Shown here: piece after piece, positions 11,673-24,944 of the stretch
How the letters are laid out: each line of letters begins with the position of its first letter
Numbering within the stretch: the stretch's first letter is position 1
From: Podaxis mareebaensis
Lineage: Eukaryota; Basidiomycota; Agaricomycetes; Agaricales; Agaricaceae
Direction: 5' to 3'
DNA: 64,000 nt
Assembly (NCBI GenBank): GCA_018524725.1
Contig: JAEUWP010000393.1
Coordinates: 1 to 64,000 of the forward strand
Notes under the pieces: generated by a model
Databases searched by the model: none
What the model was told of the DNA's origin: nothing
Seen by the model: the letters and a program-made list of their open reading frames with translations, nothing else
Made by a program: the position numbers and the translations under genes

Positions 11673-12116
11673 GTCACAATTCCGCGGGGTTGACCTCTGC
11701 GTCAGAATTTAGTAGAATGCCCCTACGCGGAGGGTGCAGCAAAGCGTACCCCGAAAACTCGGGCCATTCCTCGCTGTCATTAGAGTCGTTCAAATTCGAA
11801 GGATCAGAGTCTGCCCCCCTGTCCTCCCCACCTCCATTCTCCCCACCTGTTGTCTGGCTTACAACGGTGTGTGAGCCCGGGTCTCCTCGCGTGTCCGATG
11901 AGCGCTCAACTTCTTCGAGCGGGGCCGGTTTTGCAGATATTGCAATGTCATCGGCACCAGGCTATTGTTTCGAAGATTAAACATGCCACAGCGGCGACAG
12001 TAAATGCTACATACATCAGCGTTATTCTCTGGAAGGTTGCTAGAATTGTCAAATGAGGTGAGCAGTGGTCCACAATAGCTCTATGTACAAACCTTGGCTG
12101 TGCCTCCATGCTCGCC
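11673..12116 (-). CDS. Possible small acidic hypothetical protein
   Basis: Seen: a possible ATG near 12116, then two introns (GTTTGT...CTAG and a 53-nt GTATGT...ATAG) joining into one frame that ends near 11673. The product would be about 109 residues, rich in Asp, Glu, Asn and Ser, with a C-terminus containing EEWPEFSGYALLHPPRRG. A plus-strand open frame (11669-11980) covers the same DNA, so one of the two is a shadow. I slightly favour the minus strand because its introns are well formed. No family recognised. Confidence 0.28.
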
Positions 12117-12429
12117 AATCTCAGGGGCTGTGAGTGGGAACGGAAGAGACGGTAGTCTCTTATCAGTCGTTCAAAAAAGGCAACCGCTACACCACCAATG
12201 TGACGGGATTTGTGACAATTTAGGCTTTAACCTTAGGTGCTAGACCCCCTTACCTTATGTAACCATATTCATATATTGACATAAATCTTAGATCCGAATG
12301 AGGCAGTGATCGCTACTAAGGTTATAACTGATTACAGGTTGCACAGCCTGGTCACTTGTGTCAAGAATGCAGTTTGTCACAGTTATAAGCAGGTACCATT
12401 GAGCAACTGCCAGCTCAGAACCTGTGGAC

Positions 12430-14270
12430 ATGGAACCTTGTCGAAAGCCCTCTGAGCCAGTCGGAAAGCTTTACCCCACTCACCCCGGCCTGGATAATTC
12501 GCGCTATAAGCACCCGAAACAGTGAGTTTCTCTCACTTAGAAAATTTTCACTTCTGCCTCACTGGCAATCGATCTAGGAGTCAAGCGACCAGCTTAGCCA
12601 TCGATGTCAGCGCCCACTCATCGTAAGCCACCACCACCAGCGCCTGCAAATTTTAAATAAACGAGGAGTAATTTCAGCCCCACTTACTTGCCGCCACAGT
12701 GGTCTGCTCATGTCCAGCCAGAGGGAAAGGTCTACTTTTACTATAATGGGCTATTTGCGACCGTTACAGAATCCTGGATTTACACACCCAACATCGCCAT
12801 GGAAGCAGAGAAGTGGATTGATCGCCTCACCCCACAAATCAAGGAGAAAGAGGCTGAGCTTGCCAACGTGGAGTTGTGTATCCGTATCGACGAGGACGCG
12901 GATTGCCTATACTATGTCATTAACAAGAAGAATCAGACCCTTTTCTGGCTTGAGGACTACGAAACCAATAGCCTTGGGCTTGATGATGTTGTTTCCCCCG
13001 CACATTTGAGTAAGTTCGTTGTTCTAAGAGGAATCTCTTCCTTACTCACAGACGACAGGGACTGCACTGGAAGCTCAATTCTGGCTTCATATTGATCGCT
13101 ATCCTGCTCATTTTGGTGGCTTGCACGAAGCTAATCTCTTGAAGCTTTTGGATATCTTCACGCATGCGAGAATCGGTAGGTATTTCAGGCACATGGGAAG
13201 ATTTTGTTTTGATACGGTTCCTTGTACAAATAGATCAGATTACATCCCTCACCTCCACGTTTTCTTATTCCCCTGTGGACACGGAAGCCCTTCATAATCT
13301 GTTGAAAGGCTGTCGAGGTCGTACACAAGAGCCAGAAGTCGTGAGCGCAATCGCCCGCGCGTGGCATCTCGTTTGTATGTCTCATTTCACCGTTCCTCGT
13401 CGTCGCTTCTTTCTGACATCTTGCAGTGCACAATAGATTTTATAATCAATATGGAGAAGAAACTCCCCGGCTTGACTCGACAATGTCCGTGCTCGCTGCT
13501 GACGACGAAGAACAAGAGGGATGCAGCAAGAGCATTATGTCCTTTTTGACGTTTAAGATATCAGAGCGATACCGTGCCAAGATGAACTCTCTATATCTAG
13601 ACAAATACGTGTACTCTCACCGTGTCCACGCCTTTGTAGAAAGCGCTCTCAAGGAATGGAGGGAACAACGTACATTGGCTTTCGTGATGTTGTCGTGAGT
13701 GGTTTTCACATCTGGGTCCATACCATATTCTTACTTAGGCTCTCGCGTTCAAAGCCTTCACGGCGCTTTTTTCTTACTTCTTGCTCTGCCAACTGTCGCA
13801 GCTGTCTCGGCTGCCTGTTTCAGCGCTAGCCTAGTGACCTCGTTTGCTTTAATTCAACAACATGATGGCATGCTCGAACACAGGAACTCCCCTGATGCGG
13901 TCCGTCTTCAATGGATCCACGGAGTGTAAATGTGCCTAACCCTTCTTTATAGATTTCCTGGTTGAGCAGCCGCGCTCTGAAGAAATACAGGTTCCAAAAG
14001 CTGGCGTTTGCTTTCGCCCTTCCGACTGCGTTCTTCAACTGGGGCACTGTCTTCTTCTTTGGTCATTGGTTATACATCGGGCTTTCACGCCTTGACATAA
14101 GCATCATTGCCACATTTGTTGGTATCCTCGGCTTAGCGGGCTTCACGTTTATCTCTGTTGTTGCCCCGGAGACCCTCCCCACTATCTCTGCTTCGAGTAT
14201 TAGGTATCCGAAGTTCCTGAAGCTGTTCGGGAAGAGATGTGACCCTGGTGCAGAGCAATCTATGGTATGA
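12430..14270 (+). CDS. Gene B: WW-like motif, multi-pass membrane protein
   Basis: Seen: exon 1 12430-12521, exon 2 12578-12622, exon 3 from 12678; all junctions are phase 2 and agree. Only about 46 residues precede the first motif (LPPQW...HVQPEGKVYFYY). The second motif reads LYYVINKKNQTLFWLEDY. A domain with QFWLHIDRYPAH follows, then FYNQYGEETPRL, and a C-terminal region with several membrane helices (for example FFNWGTVFFFGHWLY). The family is the same as genes A and C, but B lacks their long N-terminal hydrophobic and Ser-rich part, so it is either a short form or has lost it. Same strand as C. Function unknown. Confidence 0.7.
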
Positions 14271-14865
14271 CCAAGTCAGTCGGGTGTCCTTCCGGGGATT
14301 ACATACACCTCCCTGACGAAGACGGACGTCGTGTGCGGGTGCTATAGATTCTCTAGCCCAGCAGAGACGTTCTTCGGGTTGGACCCGTCGGCCTGGAGGT
14401 CGCTGTCCGAGATAGCTTTCCGCACTGTTGGCGGCCCAAACACTGGGCAGGAGAAGCAGAGTCAATCATCTACATGCTCCTTGACCGTTCGTGGTAATGG
14501 CGTCTTTGGTGAACTCCGGTAAAAGTAGTCTAATTGGTCATGGAAAATGTGGTTCCCCGGTGGAGATACCTCTTGTAAGTAGGTCTGCAGATCATAGGCA
14601 ATATATAAAGACACACTTCAGTAAGTTGCACATGGATCATATAAACCTGGTGAGTATGCGATGGACGCCGCTGCCCGCGAGATCTATCACCGACGGGCAG
14701 TGAGGGCTAACTGGAGCCCCATACTGCCAGACGGGGTGTGTAAAACATTTCCCCGGTGGAATAACTTTGCAGTCAGGTAGGAGAGACGATCTAGCCTTGT
14801 TAGGGACAACGGCCCTACTATGCTCCACCCAAAAAAGACATGCCACCTCTTCCCCTGTTGTAAAG
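14271..14865. other. Intergenic, no gene seen
   Basis: Sequence between gene B and the DUF6534 pseudogene. Short frames only. A TATATAAAG at about 14600 has no convincing gene behind it. Confidence 0.45.
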
Positions 14866-16432
14866 ATAGGCCAGTATGACTTAAGCCTCGGTATGTCCTA
14901 TTGAGTCTGCCTATATCACCTACTCCTTACCTGTGAGTTAGGAGTGCCCCTAGTGGGCATCTTCTGTGAGTCCTGGAGTTAGCAATGTTCCATCTGACAG
15001 ATCACTTACGCCATTTTTCAGTCAATACCTATCTCTTTGGGATAGTTACCGTTCAATCCGCCACATACTACAACCATGGTTCGTTGATCCCCGGCTTGAA
15101 TACACTAGATTCCAGGACCTAATGACCATCCCGTTAACCCGTAGGTTTCAAGGATCCGTGGTGGATCAAGTATGGCAGGGCAAATGAGGTACTTCGGATT
15201 ATCGGTTAATGCCCAAAACCTTTGTAGATCATCAGTCACCTTCTTGTTAGCGATCGGCATTTTCCACAGTGCTGCGTACGTCTTGCAGTCCCTTCACCAC
15301 CAGCTTTTCCGTAACGTCCTTTTAGCGTTATATACATGGCATGGGGATATTGGTGTGGACCTTAAGCCTTGGTCTCTGGCATGGTTGCTGACTAGTACAC
15401 TCCAGTGTAATCAACTTCAACAACCCTACAATGGTCGCAGGTGAGTTTCAATGCGTCGCTCCTTTTGCAGGGAATGGGTTCGAAGTACAAATTCTAGTGG
15501 CTCTGTGGCCTTACTAATTTACTCCGATTGGAACTGGCTTGGCGGCAATTATCACACATGTGTTTTTGGGCCACCGGTGAGCTCCAAGGTGCTATATTGG
15601 ATCACCATTCTAACACCACGTCACCAGCATTTATCGGCTCAGAGGACATCTGCGGCTTTTCGTGGTCTTTATTATCGGTGCTTTGGCCTCGTTTTCTACA
15701 GCAGTGGCTTGTTATTCAGATGGTCCTTGACATGGCCATTGCCTGTATGTCGTATCAGTTCTTGGTTCGAGTTTACAAATGAAGCTAATGAGCCGCAGGT
15801 GTCACGGCCTATGTACTTTGGTTGCCTAAGACGGGTTGTAGAAAGACAGACAATGTCATCCACCGACTCATTCGCGGTGCTATTCAAACCGGGGTTTTTT
15901 CCATCATCTTTGCTGCTGGTGACCTCATATTCTTTGGTATGTATAGGTGAGCCATTGGGACAAAGCCAGCGCTTTACTGACGTTTGGCAGTGGTCTTACC
16001 GGATACCCAATTATATGGCATGTTCGCCATACCCCTTGGCCGCATATCCACAAATGTAAGCACATTCCCCGCTTTACGTCAATTTAATCATATGAAACTG
16101 CCCAGACTTTGATGCACACCCTCAATATGCGAGGGAGGCTGAAGGAAATCCTAGCTGAAACCGTCGAACTGACAGCGGTATTGTTCAGACATTTTTACTC
16201 ACTTGACTCTGGCTGACGTATTCAGAGCCAGCCCTCGTCTTTCAGGAACACTAAGGACATCCAAAGCCATGTACACGCTACCGTTACCACCCAGGTTGAC
16301 AAAACTGGAGACGTCCGCAGCGAGGGCAACAGACACTGTCCGAGCAGCGCTGGTGCCAGGGTTGCTGTGCATGAAACCCATCCAACCACTCCTGAGGCGG
16401 TCTTCGCGGATATGAAACCTCGTGTCGTTTAG
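14866..16432 (+). pseudogene. Decayed DUF6534 membrane protein gene
   Basis: Seen by comparison with the intact copy at 38585-40364. The first exon aligns but its start codon is ATA (14866-14868) followed by GQYDLSLG. Exon 2 still reads VPLVGIFFNTYLFGIVTVQ after splicing. In the exon for VALWPY..FTPIG the codon after Y is TAA (15515-15517) where the paralogue has ACC. About 190 bp, an exon end with its introns, is missing at the shared 8-mer GTGGCTTG (15704-15711). The 3' end remains readable: GMFAIPLGRISTN, TLMHTLNMRGRLKE and a polar tail to TAG at 16432. DUF6534 proteins are uncharacterised multi-pass proteins abundant in mushrooms. Three independent lesions make function unlikely. Confidence 0.8.
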
Positions 16433-17632
16433 AATCTTCAGACGACCGCGGAAATGATCCTAGATGCGTACGCTTGTACTGGGTAAGCAAGAAGCCACTG
16501 TGCATTAATATATGTTATAACACATTGCACTCGTTACTATGTTGTTACTCTCGTTTTGTACTGTAATCGACCGTATAATAATCGATCTTGTAGGCGCTAT
16601 AGGTGGTTAGTTGAGGTGTGGTGTCTGGACTTATCCACATCCGTATTGTCTGGCGGACACTGACGTGCTCAGCTGGGTGTTTAAGGGGATCCCTGAAGGT
16701 CGCGGAATGCCCATCGGCACCGGCTTCATAGCTGTTATGTTTGCACAACTCGGCTCCAGTCAAGGTAATGGGTGTCTCCGAGTCGGTACACGTCTTTCTT
16801 CAAGGATCCGGATGCTTGGCATTCAGTTGTAATGTTATCTATATAGTTTATTCTAAAACACTAAGACAGCAACTTGGTCGGAGAATGATGGGAACAAGTC
16901 GTGAAATACGAGAAGGGTTACAAGTCCGTAACAACGTCACTGAAGTAAGGTAAGGTAACATCTTTGCAATCATGTGCGACGATGGCTATATAGCAAGTAC
17001 AATAACCACGTAAGGAGTATGGAGGTTGTGGATTAGGGGTTGAAGAGCCCTGGACAACCAGGTTGTTGGAACTCGAGGGGAACACGGACGGGTCGCCCGA
17101 ATGCTTTCAACTCACGCACAGCCAATTTCCTGTCGAAAGAAATTAAACTACTATAAGGAGTGGCATATGGGGAGATTAAAGGGCGACGAGAGCTGCCTAT
17201 TTGAACATGGCGCCTCTTGCGATAGTCATGCTAGACGGGAATTCGCCTCGCTTGTCGGTTCTTGTGTGATTTCCGGCCTAGTGGCACCAATTTTTGCCCC
17301 AGCATGTACGTCTCTCTCGGGAGACGTGTATCTAGAGTTCCTACAGGGCTGTGCCGCTGCTTCGGACTCCGGAGCACTGTGCCATCAATTTCCCACAGCC
17401 ACGATGCCTGATCGCTATCCCTGAACCGGTGCACGCATCGTTCACGAGTAAATGGCTCTTTGACACCGCACCCCTTGCCTCCGAAAAGGAAAAAATACCA
17501 GTTACCAGTGGCCAACTTCCAAAACAGCAGAGACAGGCGATACCTCAAGGCTATGCGTTGAGCAAGCAACAGAGAAACCACGACCCCGAACGAATCCAGA
17601 GCCTCAAAACGCGGCGCTGTGCTTGTCGAAAT
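16433..17632. other. Intergenic, no gene seen
   Basis: About 1.2 kb between the DUF6534 pseudogene and gene C. An open frame continues upstream of the gene C start (from a GTG at 17351), so an additional 5' exon of gene C here is possible. Confidence 0.4.
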
Positions 17633-20267
17633 ATGGGATTGAGGGTCTTGTGGATGATGAGAAGGCTCTTGCAGGCTGTGCTCGGTCTTCTACGGCGAAT
17701 GCGATTGTCTGGGCTTGGGTTGTTGTGGAGGGTGTATTCGGCACTATTGCGTCTTCTAGGACACGCCGCTAGGGGAGGGAATGGTACTAGACCTGATATC
17801 AAGACAGACCCACGATTGGACTCGAAACCCTGGACACCCCCGTCTGTAGGAGAGACTACTGTATGTTGCAGCACTCTTCCAGGCGACTATAGAGAAGTGG
17901 CGACTGGCTCTGCAGCCCAAGATCGAACCAAAACTATAGCAAACGAAAGATGTCGGGATGATACTCTTGTAGACACAGGGAAGCAGCAGTTGGAGGAAGA
18001 AGTAGATGCGAATCAACTATCGCCGCGCGGTTTAGGCAGTCCAAACCCTGGAATCGAAGAAGGCACTAAAGTGAACGGTGCCTCTAGTTGGAGCCATGGA
18101 ACTGTCCTGTCACCCAGGATTCCGGAACTTTCGTCCACAATAGACGACTTGTACCCTGTAGGCGTAGACGAGAGTGAGAGGTATAAACGGGGTGTCAAAA
18201 TGTAAGTACTCCAAGCAGTGGTGCCACGGCCAATCGCTAGAAGGGTGTGCAGAACGAAAGGCTGGCCCAAGGGCTTTATTATCCCATATTCTACTGTCGA
18301 CTACCCTCGGTATGTTTTTGATTGTTGTCAGCTATTGTTGAGATTGATTGCATCCTCCACAAGACCGGCTGTCCCTTTGCCATGGGCTCGATACGTTCAT
18401 CCTGAAGGGGCGGTATATTTCTGGGATGCAGATAGGGTACGCTCCTCATTTCATTTGTGAACTACAACTAAATAGGACTCGCCAGAGAATCGTGACCGAT
18501 GCAGACATTCTGAATCCTCAGGTTTATGAAACCGTCGAAAGCCGCCTCTCACAAATTCAGGATTACATCAAGGAATACCACATATGCTATCCGTCCAAGG
18601 AGACGGTACACCTATATCTCGAACACTACCCAAGTATTTCTGCTTTTGGATACTATTTCGTGGATCACGCAAAGCAAACGTTATTTTGGCTGGATACGAA
18701 GTATGGCTACAATATCGTCAGGGAACTGCAGACGCCCTCCCCGGACTTGGCGCATGTCGGTGAGCAGGAGTATTAGCGATTTGTTTTGTGGTGCTTATCA
18801 CCTTGATTGTAGGAATTGAACTCAGGTCACAGTATTGGTGAGTGCAGGCTTGTTGATTGTATTTGTCGTCTAAGTGGAGTGTAGGTACCACAATGAGTAT
18901 TTCCCGCATATTTTCGACCTTCCTCATAGTGCACTCCTGGAGTTGCAAGACCTCCTATGGCATGCTGTGGGCGGTAAGTGCGAAAATTGTATCTTAGCCA
19001 TAGACAAGATGGAAAGGTTTCCCAGATCTGCTCACCTCCTCCCGTTCCACTATTCCCTATACCTTGGAGGAAACAAAAGATATGCAAGTGTTGGTGTCAG
19101 AGATTGTCACTTACCATCGTGGTAGGTCTATTAGCCTCGACGAGCTTTCCGATCCCTGACGAGCGTGCTGACTACAGACTCTGGACGTCTTGATGTTGGT
19201 GCTCGTACGGTGGTCTGTAAGTCATAATCAACTTGATGAACTCCTCCCTTATTGATCACCTACTGTAGGCCGCCTGCTTGGTCTCTTTAGTAAGTTTCCA
19301 TATTCCATCATGACTTTCAGTTGCCAATCTCTCGAAGCCCATGAGCGATTCTTGAACTTCTATGGAGAAAAGCACGCTCGCTTATGCCACGATCAATCTG
19401 TTTTCGAGGAAACCAAACAAACTTGGTTCATCAGTCTCGTTTCGCCGGTTCTTCTCTATGCACCGGGAGTCTATCTTAAGAAGCTTCAATCAGTATCTGT
19501 CGATAGCCTTGTGAACAAACCATCGTTTGACAGATTGTTCGGGAGGCTCACGGAGGAATGGAAGGAGTATACTCTATATGTGCGCGTTTCACCATCCCTT
19601 GCGTCTGCTTGCTGACTTGCCCTCTTGTATTCTTAGGCTACTGTACTGCTGACTTCCAATGTTTCGTTCCTTGCCATCCAGTCCTTGGACGAGTCGGGAT
19701 CTAAAGGTTATCGTGATCCAGCTCAGCGAGCGAGTTACTTTTCGACCGTGGTCAGCATCGGGGCAATAACACTCGGGCTGTTCCTCGTTCGGCAGCATAA
19801 CACGACTCTCGGTGTATGTTCTTCATGTTTGTCGTTGTTCTCGCCTTAGTGACAAGTTGACAGCGTGAATTTCATGTGAATCGGAGTGTCAGTGCAATTG
19901 GTCTTGAGACACTGGCTATTATGTATAGTCTGCCTTATGCCCTCTTGATGTACGGGTGAGTGCCGCCGAGACCTAAACCAAAAGGGAGAATATGTAACAC
20001 CCTTTCTCTAGGATGGTTACCTTCTTCCTAGCGTTTTCAATTATGTGTTTTCGGTCTGGGGACAATGCTACAATTGGCATATTGTCGTTTGCATGGGCTG
20101 TGATTGTGCTGCTGCTACTGTGGTGCATATCTGCGTCATTCGAGCACACGATTTACGAGACCCATTGGCTTGGGAGGAAGTACAGGGCGTTGAGGGACGC
20201 AGTAGGTGCACGCTTCAGGAAGTGGGGTGTTGGAAAAGAGACAATTTCGGAGAAGGACAATGTTTAG
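17633..20267 (+). CDS. Gene C: WW-like motif, multi-pass membrane protein
   Basis: Seen: the first ATG in the frame (17633) gives a basic, hydrophobic N-terminus (VLWMMRRLLQAVLGLLRRM...) then a polar region. The first motif reads WARYVHPEGAVYFWDAD, the second FGYYFVDHAKQTLFWLD. Later exons give FLNFYGEKHARLCHD, a block around FLAIQSLDESG with nearby helices, YSLPYALLMYG across an intron, and a last exon (20013-20267) with two helices and a charged tail. The same order is found in gene A, and spliced junctions such as LLMWG/MIAFV in A match LLMYG/MVTFF here. The start is the weakest point. Function unknown. Confidence 0.7.
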
Positions 20268-20573
20268 GCATATACATGCAGCTTCTGTGTTTCATCCAAG
20301 GACTGTACCCCGCATTATAGACCACTGTGGTAGACGATGTTGTACCACTTGGGCATTAGCGCATTAAATGCATAGCCCCCTATGTTAGATAACGTGACAT
20401 GTGACACTAGTAGAGGATTCCCACGTCCAGTAGCCACGTCTGTGGTGATGAAGCGCGTTCAAAATCTATTTGGCACTTGTTCAGCCTCAGGGTACATCTG
20501 TCTTTCTCTTCCTGCGATTTACCCACGTACTCTATAATTCTCTGTAGGAAGTGCCCACATACAGGCTCCGAGC

Positions 20574-23500
20574 ATGTCGGTAATGCTCACCAAGTTCGAA
20601 TCAAAAAGCAACCGCGTAAAGGGTGAGTACTGTTGTCATATGCATGAGGGATCCTTTGAACTCATTATGCGAATTCAGGGCTTGCGTTCCATCCTACGCA
20701 ACCCCTTCTTGCGGCTTCGCTACATAATGGAAGTGTACAGTTGTGGAATTATCGTATGGGTGTGCTGGTGGATAGATTCGAGGAACACGAAGGTTAGTAG
20801 TTATCATCGCCGTATGGTTGACCTGTGGCGGAACTCAAAACTCTATAGGCCCTGTACGAGGGGTGGCCATACATCCTACCCGTGCGTTGCTGGTGACTGG
20901 AGGAGACGATTACAAAATAAAGGTCTGGGGTGAGTACCAATTAGCGGATCACTTGAGATGAAGGATCGTAATCCCTGATAAACTTCCAGACATTCGACCA
21001 CAAAACCGGCGTTGTCTTTTCACCTTGCTTGGTCACCTGGATTATGTCCGAACTGTGCAGTTCCACCATGAGATGCCTTGGATTGTATGTGTTTCGCGGC
21101 AGTGATGGAAACCTCTCTAAGCAATCCCGTTAGCTTTCTGCATCCGACGATCAAACGATTCGCATATGGAATAGCACATCCCGCCAGTGTATCGCCATCC
21201 TCACTGGCCATTCACACTATGTAATGTCGGCCCAGTTCCATCCCAAGGAGGATCTTGTCGTTTCTGCGTCGATGGATCAAACAGTTCGCGTTTGGGATAT
21301 CTCGGGCCTTCGTAAGGGCTCACCTCACCAAGGCGGCCCTGGAGGCATGGGTGGTGGTGGTAGTGGCCCTGGGTCCAATCACTTCGAAACCTTCGACAAC
21401 TTCTCCACCGTCAAGTATGTCCTTGAAGGCCACGATCGCGGTGTCAACTTTGCTATGTTCCATCCCACTCTCCCACTCATCATCTCTGCCGCTGACGATC
21501 GTGTAATCAAAATATGGAGGATGAGTGAAACGAGGGCTTGGGAAGTAGACTCGTGCAGGGGACATTTCAACAACGTTTCCAGCGCATTGTTCCACCCCAA
21601 GCACGAGCTCATCGTTTCTTGTGGTGAAGACAAGACTGTCCGCGTCTGGGACCTAGCAAAGAGGACTGCCATTCAGACGTTCCGCCGAGAACACGACAGG
21701 TTCTGGGTTCTTGCTGCGCATCCCAATCTCAATCTCTTTGCTGCTGGGCATGATAGCGGTTTAATTGTTTTCAAGCTCGAGCGCGAGCGTCCAGCGTTTA
21801 CGGTGCACCAGGATACGCTGTATTACGTGAGGGACAAGTATGTACGCGCATACGACTTCAGCACTGGTTCGGACATTGGGTTGCTCAGTGTACGCAAATT
21901 CGGGAGTCCCTATGTTCCTCCAAGGACGATTAGCTTCAACCCGGCTGAGCGATCTGTGATCTTGACAATCAGCTCTGATAATGGGCTGTATGAGCTCGCA
22001 TCCTTACCTCAGTCTGCACAGGGAGAGGTCAAGGATTCGAGTGTGGATGGAAAGAGGGGCAACGGGCAAAGTGCTATTTTTGTCGCGAGGAACAGGTTTG
22101 CTGTGCTTAACAAGGCTACGCAGGTGCGTTTAACTTCTTCTCGAAGAACTATCAAGCGCTTAGCGATGACCGTAGCTCATCGAGGTCCGGGATCTCTCAA
22201 ACTCGGCTGTTAAGACAATCAAACCCCCCGTGCAGACAAATGAAATATTTTATGGGGGTACAGCATGTCTTATCTTGAGTTCGCCGAATTCAGTGGTTCT
22301 ATATGACATTCAACAGCAGAAGACCATTGCCGAGCTCAACAGCCTGCCTATCAAGTACGCGGTTTGGAGTAATGATGGAACTCTTGTCGCTCTTATGGGC
22401 AAGCACAGTAAGTACTGCTTGTGCGTTCTTATCTTCCATTGTTCATCAGTTGTACAGACATCACCATTGCTAATAAGAACTTCTCGCAACATACTTTGAT
22501 CCACGAGACCATCCGCATCAAGTCTGGTGCTTGGGATGATTCTGGTGTTTTCTTGTATTCAACTTTGAATCACGTCAAGTATTGCCTCGCACAAGGGTAA
22601 GTCGCTCATACCACCTGTAATACTTACCTAGTTCATCTTGCCCTCAGGGACCATGGCGTCATTTGCACTTTGGACAACCCTGTCTATCTTACACGCGTGA
22701 AGGGCAAGACTGTCTATTGCCTTGATCGATCAGCCCGTCCTCGCACAATCACTTTTGACCCGACTGAATACCGCTTCAAGCTTGCCTTGCTCAAGAATAA
22801 CTATGAAGAGATGTTGTATATCATTCGGACATCTAACCTCCTTGGGCAGAGTATCATCGCGTATTTGCAACAAAAGGGCTTCCCCGAAGTAAGCATCTCT
22901 ATGTTAGCGTGCTAAGTTTGATATGAAATGTTGCTTCTTTCGCAGATTGCTCTTCATTTCGTGCAGGATGTGAACACTCGTTTTGAGCTTGCCATTGAAT
23001 GCGGTAACCTTGATGTAGCGATGGAGACCGCAAAGCAAATTAATCGACCTGATTGTTGGGAGAGGCTAGCACAACAGGCTCTGAAGCAGGGCAACCACAA
23101 GGTTTATCTTAAAGGTTCCTCTTCCCCTAGAGGTAGCTGACTCGTGTATGCAGGTCGTCGAAAAAGCCTATCAACAAACTAAGAACTTTGACAAGCTCTC
23201 TTTCCTGTACCTCACTACTGGCAGCACGGACAAGTTGTCCAAGATGCAGAAAATTGCGGACGTTCGTGGTGATCCCATGTCCCGTTTTCACAATGCCCTA
23301 TATGCTGGCGACGTTGCGGGCAGGATCGCTGTGTTGAGGGATGTTGGTCTTCGTACGTCGTTTTGGTACTTATATGCATATTTCTTTTCCTCATCTTGTT
23401 GCTAGATCCACTGGCGTACCTGACAGCTAAAGGGAATGGCCTGGATGAACTCGCAACTGAGATCTTAGAAGCTGCTGGTCTGACAGAAGCCGATATTGAC

Positions 23501-24944
23501 GACGTACCGACTTACGGTGCATCGACACTCCGGCCACCAACTGTCGTCACCTCAACTGAAAACCTCAACTGGCCGACCATTTCGCAGGGCGAGAACTTCT
23601 TCGATCGGGCATTGGCGAATGGAAGCTTGGAGGGAGGCGTCGAGCCTTCATACATCAATGGAGATGCCAATGCGGCTGCGTCATCGGCTCTGGATGCCTG
23701 GGCTCGGGATGAAGAGATTCACGAGAACATTGATCCTGAGGAAGGTGGATGGGAGTTGGACGCTGATGCAGAAGAATTCCAGGACGCGGGAGAGGATATT
23801 GTGGAAGCTGCTGAGGAGGAACTTGGTGCCGGTGCAGCACCTGGTGTTGATGAGACGGAGCTATGGGTGCGTAATTCGCCGCTGGCAGCTGATCATGTTG
23901 CTGCTGGGTCGTTCGAGTCGGCTATGCAGGTAAGTATCAACTCAGATCTCTCGCGTTGTATGTGACTGAGTGAAACGGGCTAGCTGCTTAATCGTCAATT
24001 TGGTGTCACCAACTTTGCAGCTCTCAAGCCGCTTTTCTTGTCAATATACCGCTCCTCACATGTTTACCTCTCACCTGTCGCTTCCCTTCCACCTTTGAAA
24101 CTGCACGTCAGGCGTAATCCTGGAGACTGGGCGCCTAGTAAGGTATTACCTGTGTCTGCGCGTACTTTGCAATCTGTACGGTCGGAGCTGGCGGAGGGTT
24201 ACAGATTTGTGTCAGGAAACAAGCTTGTTGACGCGCAGGTGACGTTCCGCTCAGTTTTGCAAGCGTTGCTCTTGGTTGTGATTTCGTCGGATGAGGAGGC
24301 GAAGCAGGTTCGTATTCCTGCCTTTGTTCCACTTTCCGTAGGAGGGACTTATCGTGTTTACAGTGGAGAGACACTGTGACTACCGCTAGGGAATACCTCC
24401 TTGGTGTCTCTATTGAGCTTGAACGCAGGCGTGTAGTGGAACAAGAGCCCGATAATATCCGGAGAAACCTTGAACTCGCAGCATACTTCACACATTGCCA
24501 GTTGCAACCGCCTCATCTTCAGATTGCACTTCGCAGCGCCATTGGTGCTTTCGCCAAAGCAAACAACCAAGCTCATGCCGCACGCTTTGCGAAGCGGCTA
24601 TTGGAACTCAACCCTGACCCCAAGATTGTTGCACAGGTACGAGTCTACCACCGTGCATCTACATCAACGCTTGGTTTACTGACACTTGTTTGCTGTGACA
24701 GGCCCGACAACGCATCGCAGCTGGAGATCGAAACCCGCGGAATGCTGTGGAGATTTCCTACGACGAGTTCACACCTTTCGAAATCTGCGGTGCGACGTAT
24801 ACCCCGATCTATAAGGGCTCGCAGTCGGTGCATTGCCCGTACACGGATGCCGCATATTTGCCGCAGTTTAAGGGAACCCTGGACCCGTTGATGGAGTTGG
24901 CTGAGATTGGCGCGCCGGCGGCCGGGTTGCCTGCGGCTTGGTGA
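20574..24944 (+). CDS. COPA: Coatomer subunit alpha (alpha-COP)
   Basis: Seen: begins [17 protein letters not shown], the usual alpha-COP start. Exons then give [32 protein letters not shown] and [18 protein letters not shown], the N-terminal WD40 propeller, and a second beta-propeller region. Helical solenoid sequence follows ([18 protein letters not shown]), an acidic linker (about 23640-23870), and the conserved C-terminal domain with [16 protein letters not shown] and the final PLMELAEIG. About 12 introns. Known: the alpha subunit of the COPI coat binds KKXX signals with its propeller and acts in Golgi-to-ER and intra-Golgi transport. It is essential in yeast. No damage seen. Confidence 0.96.
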
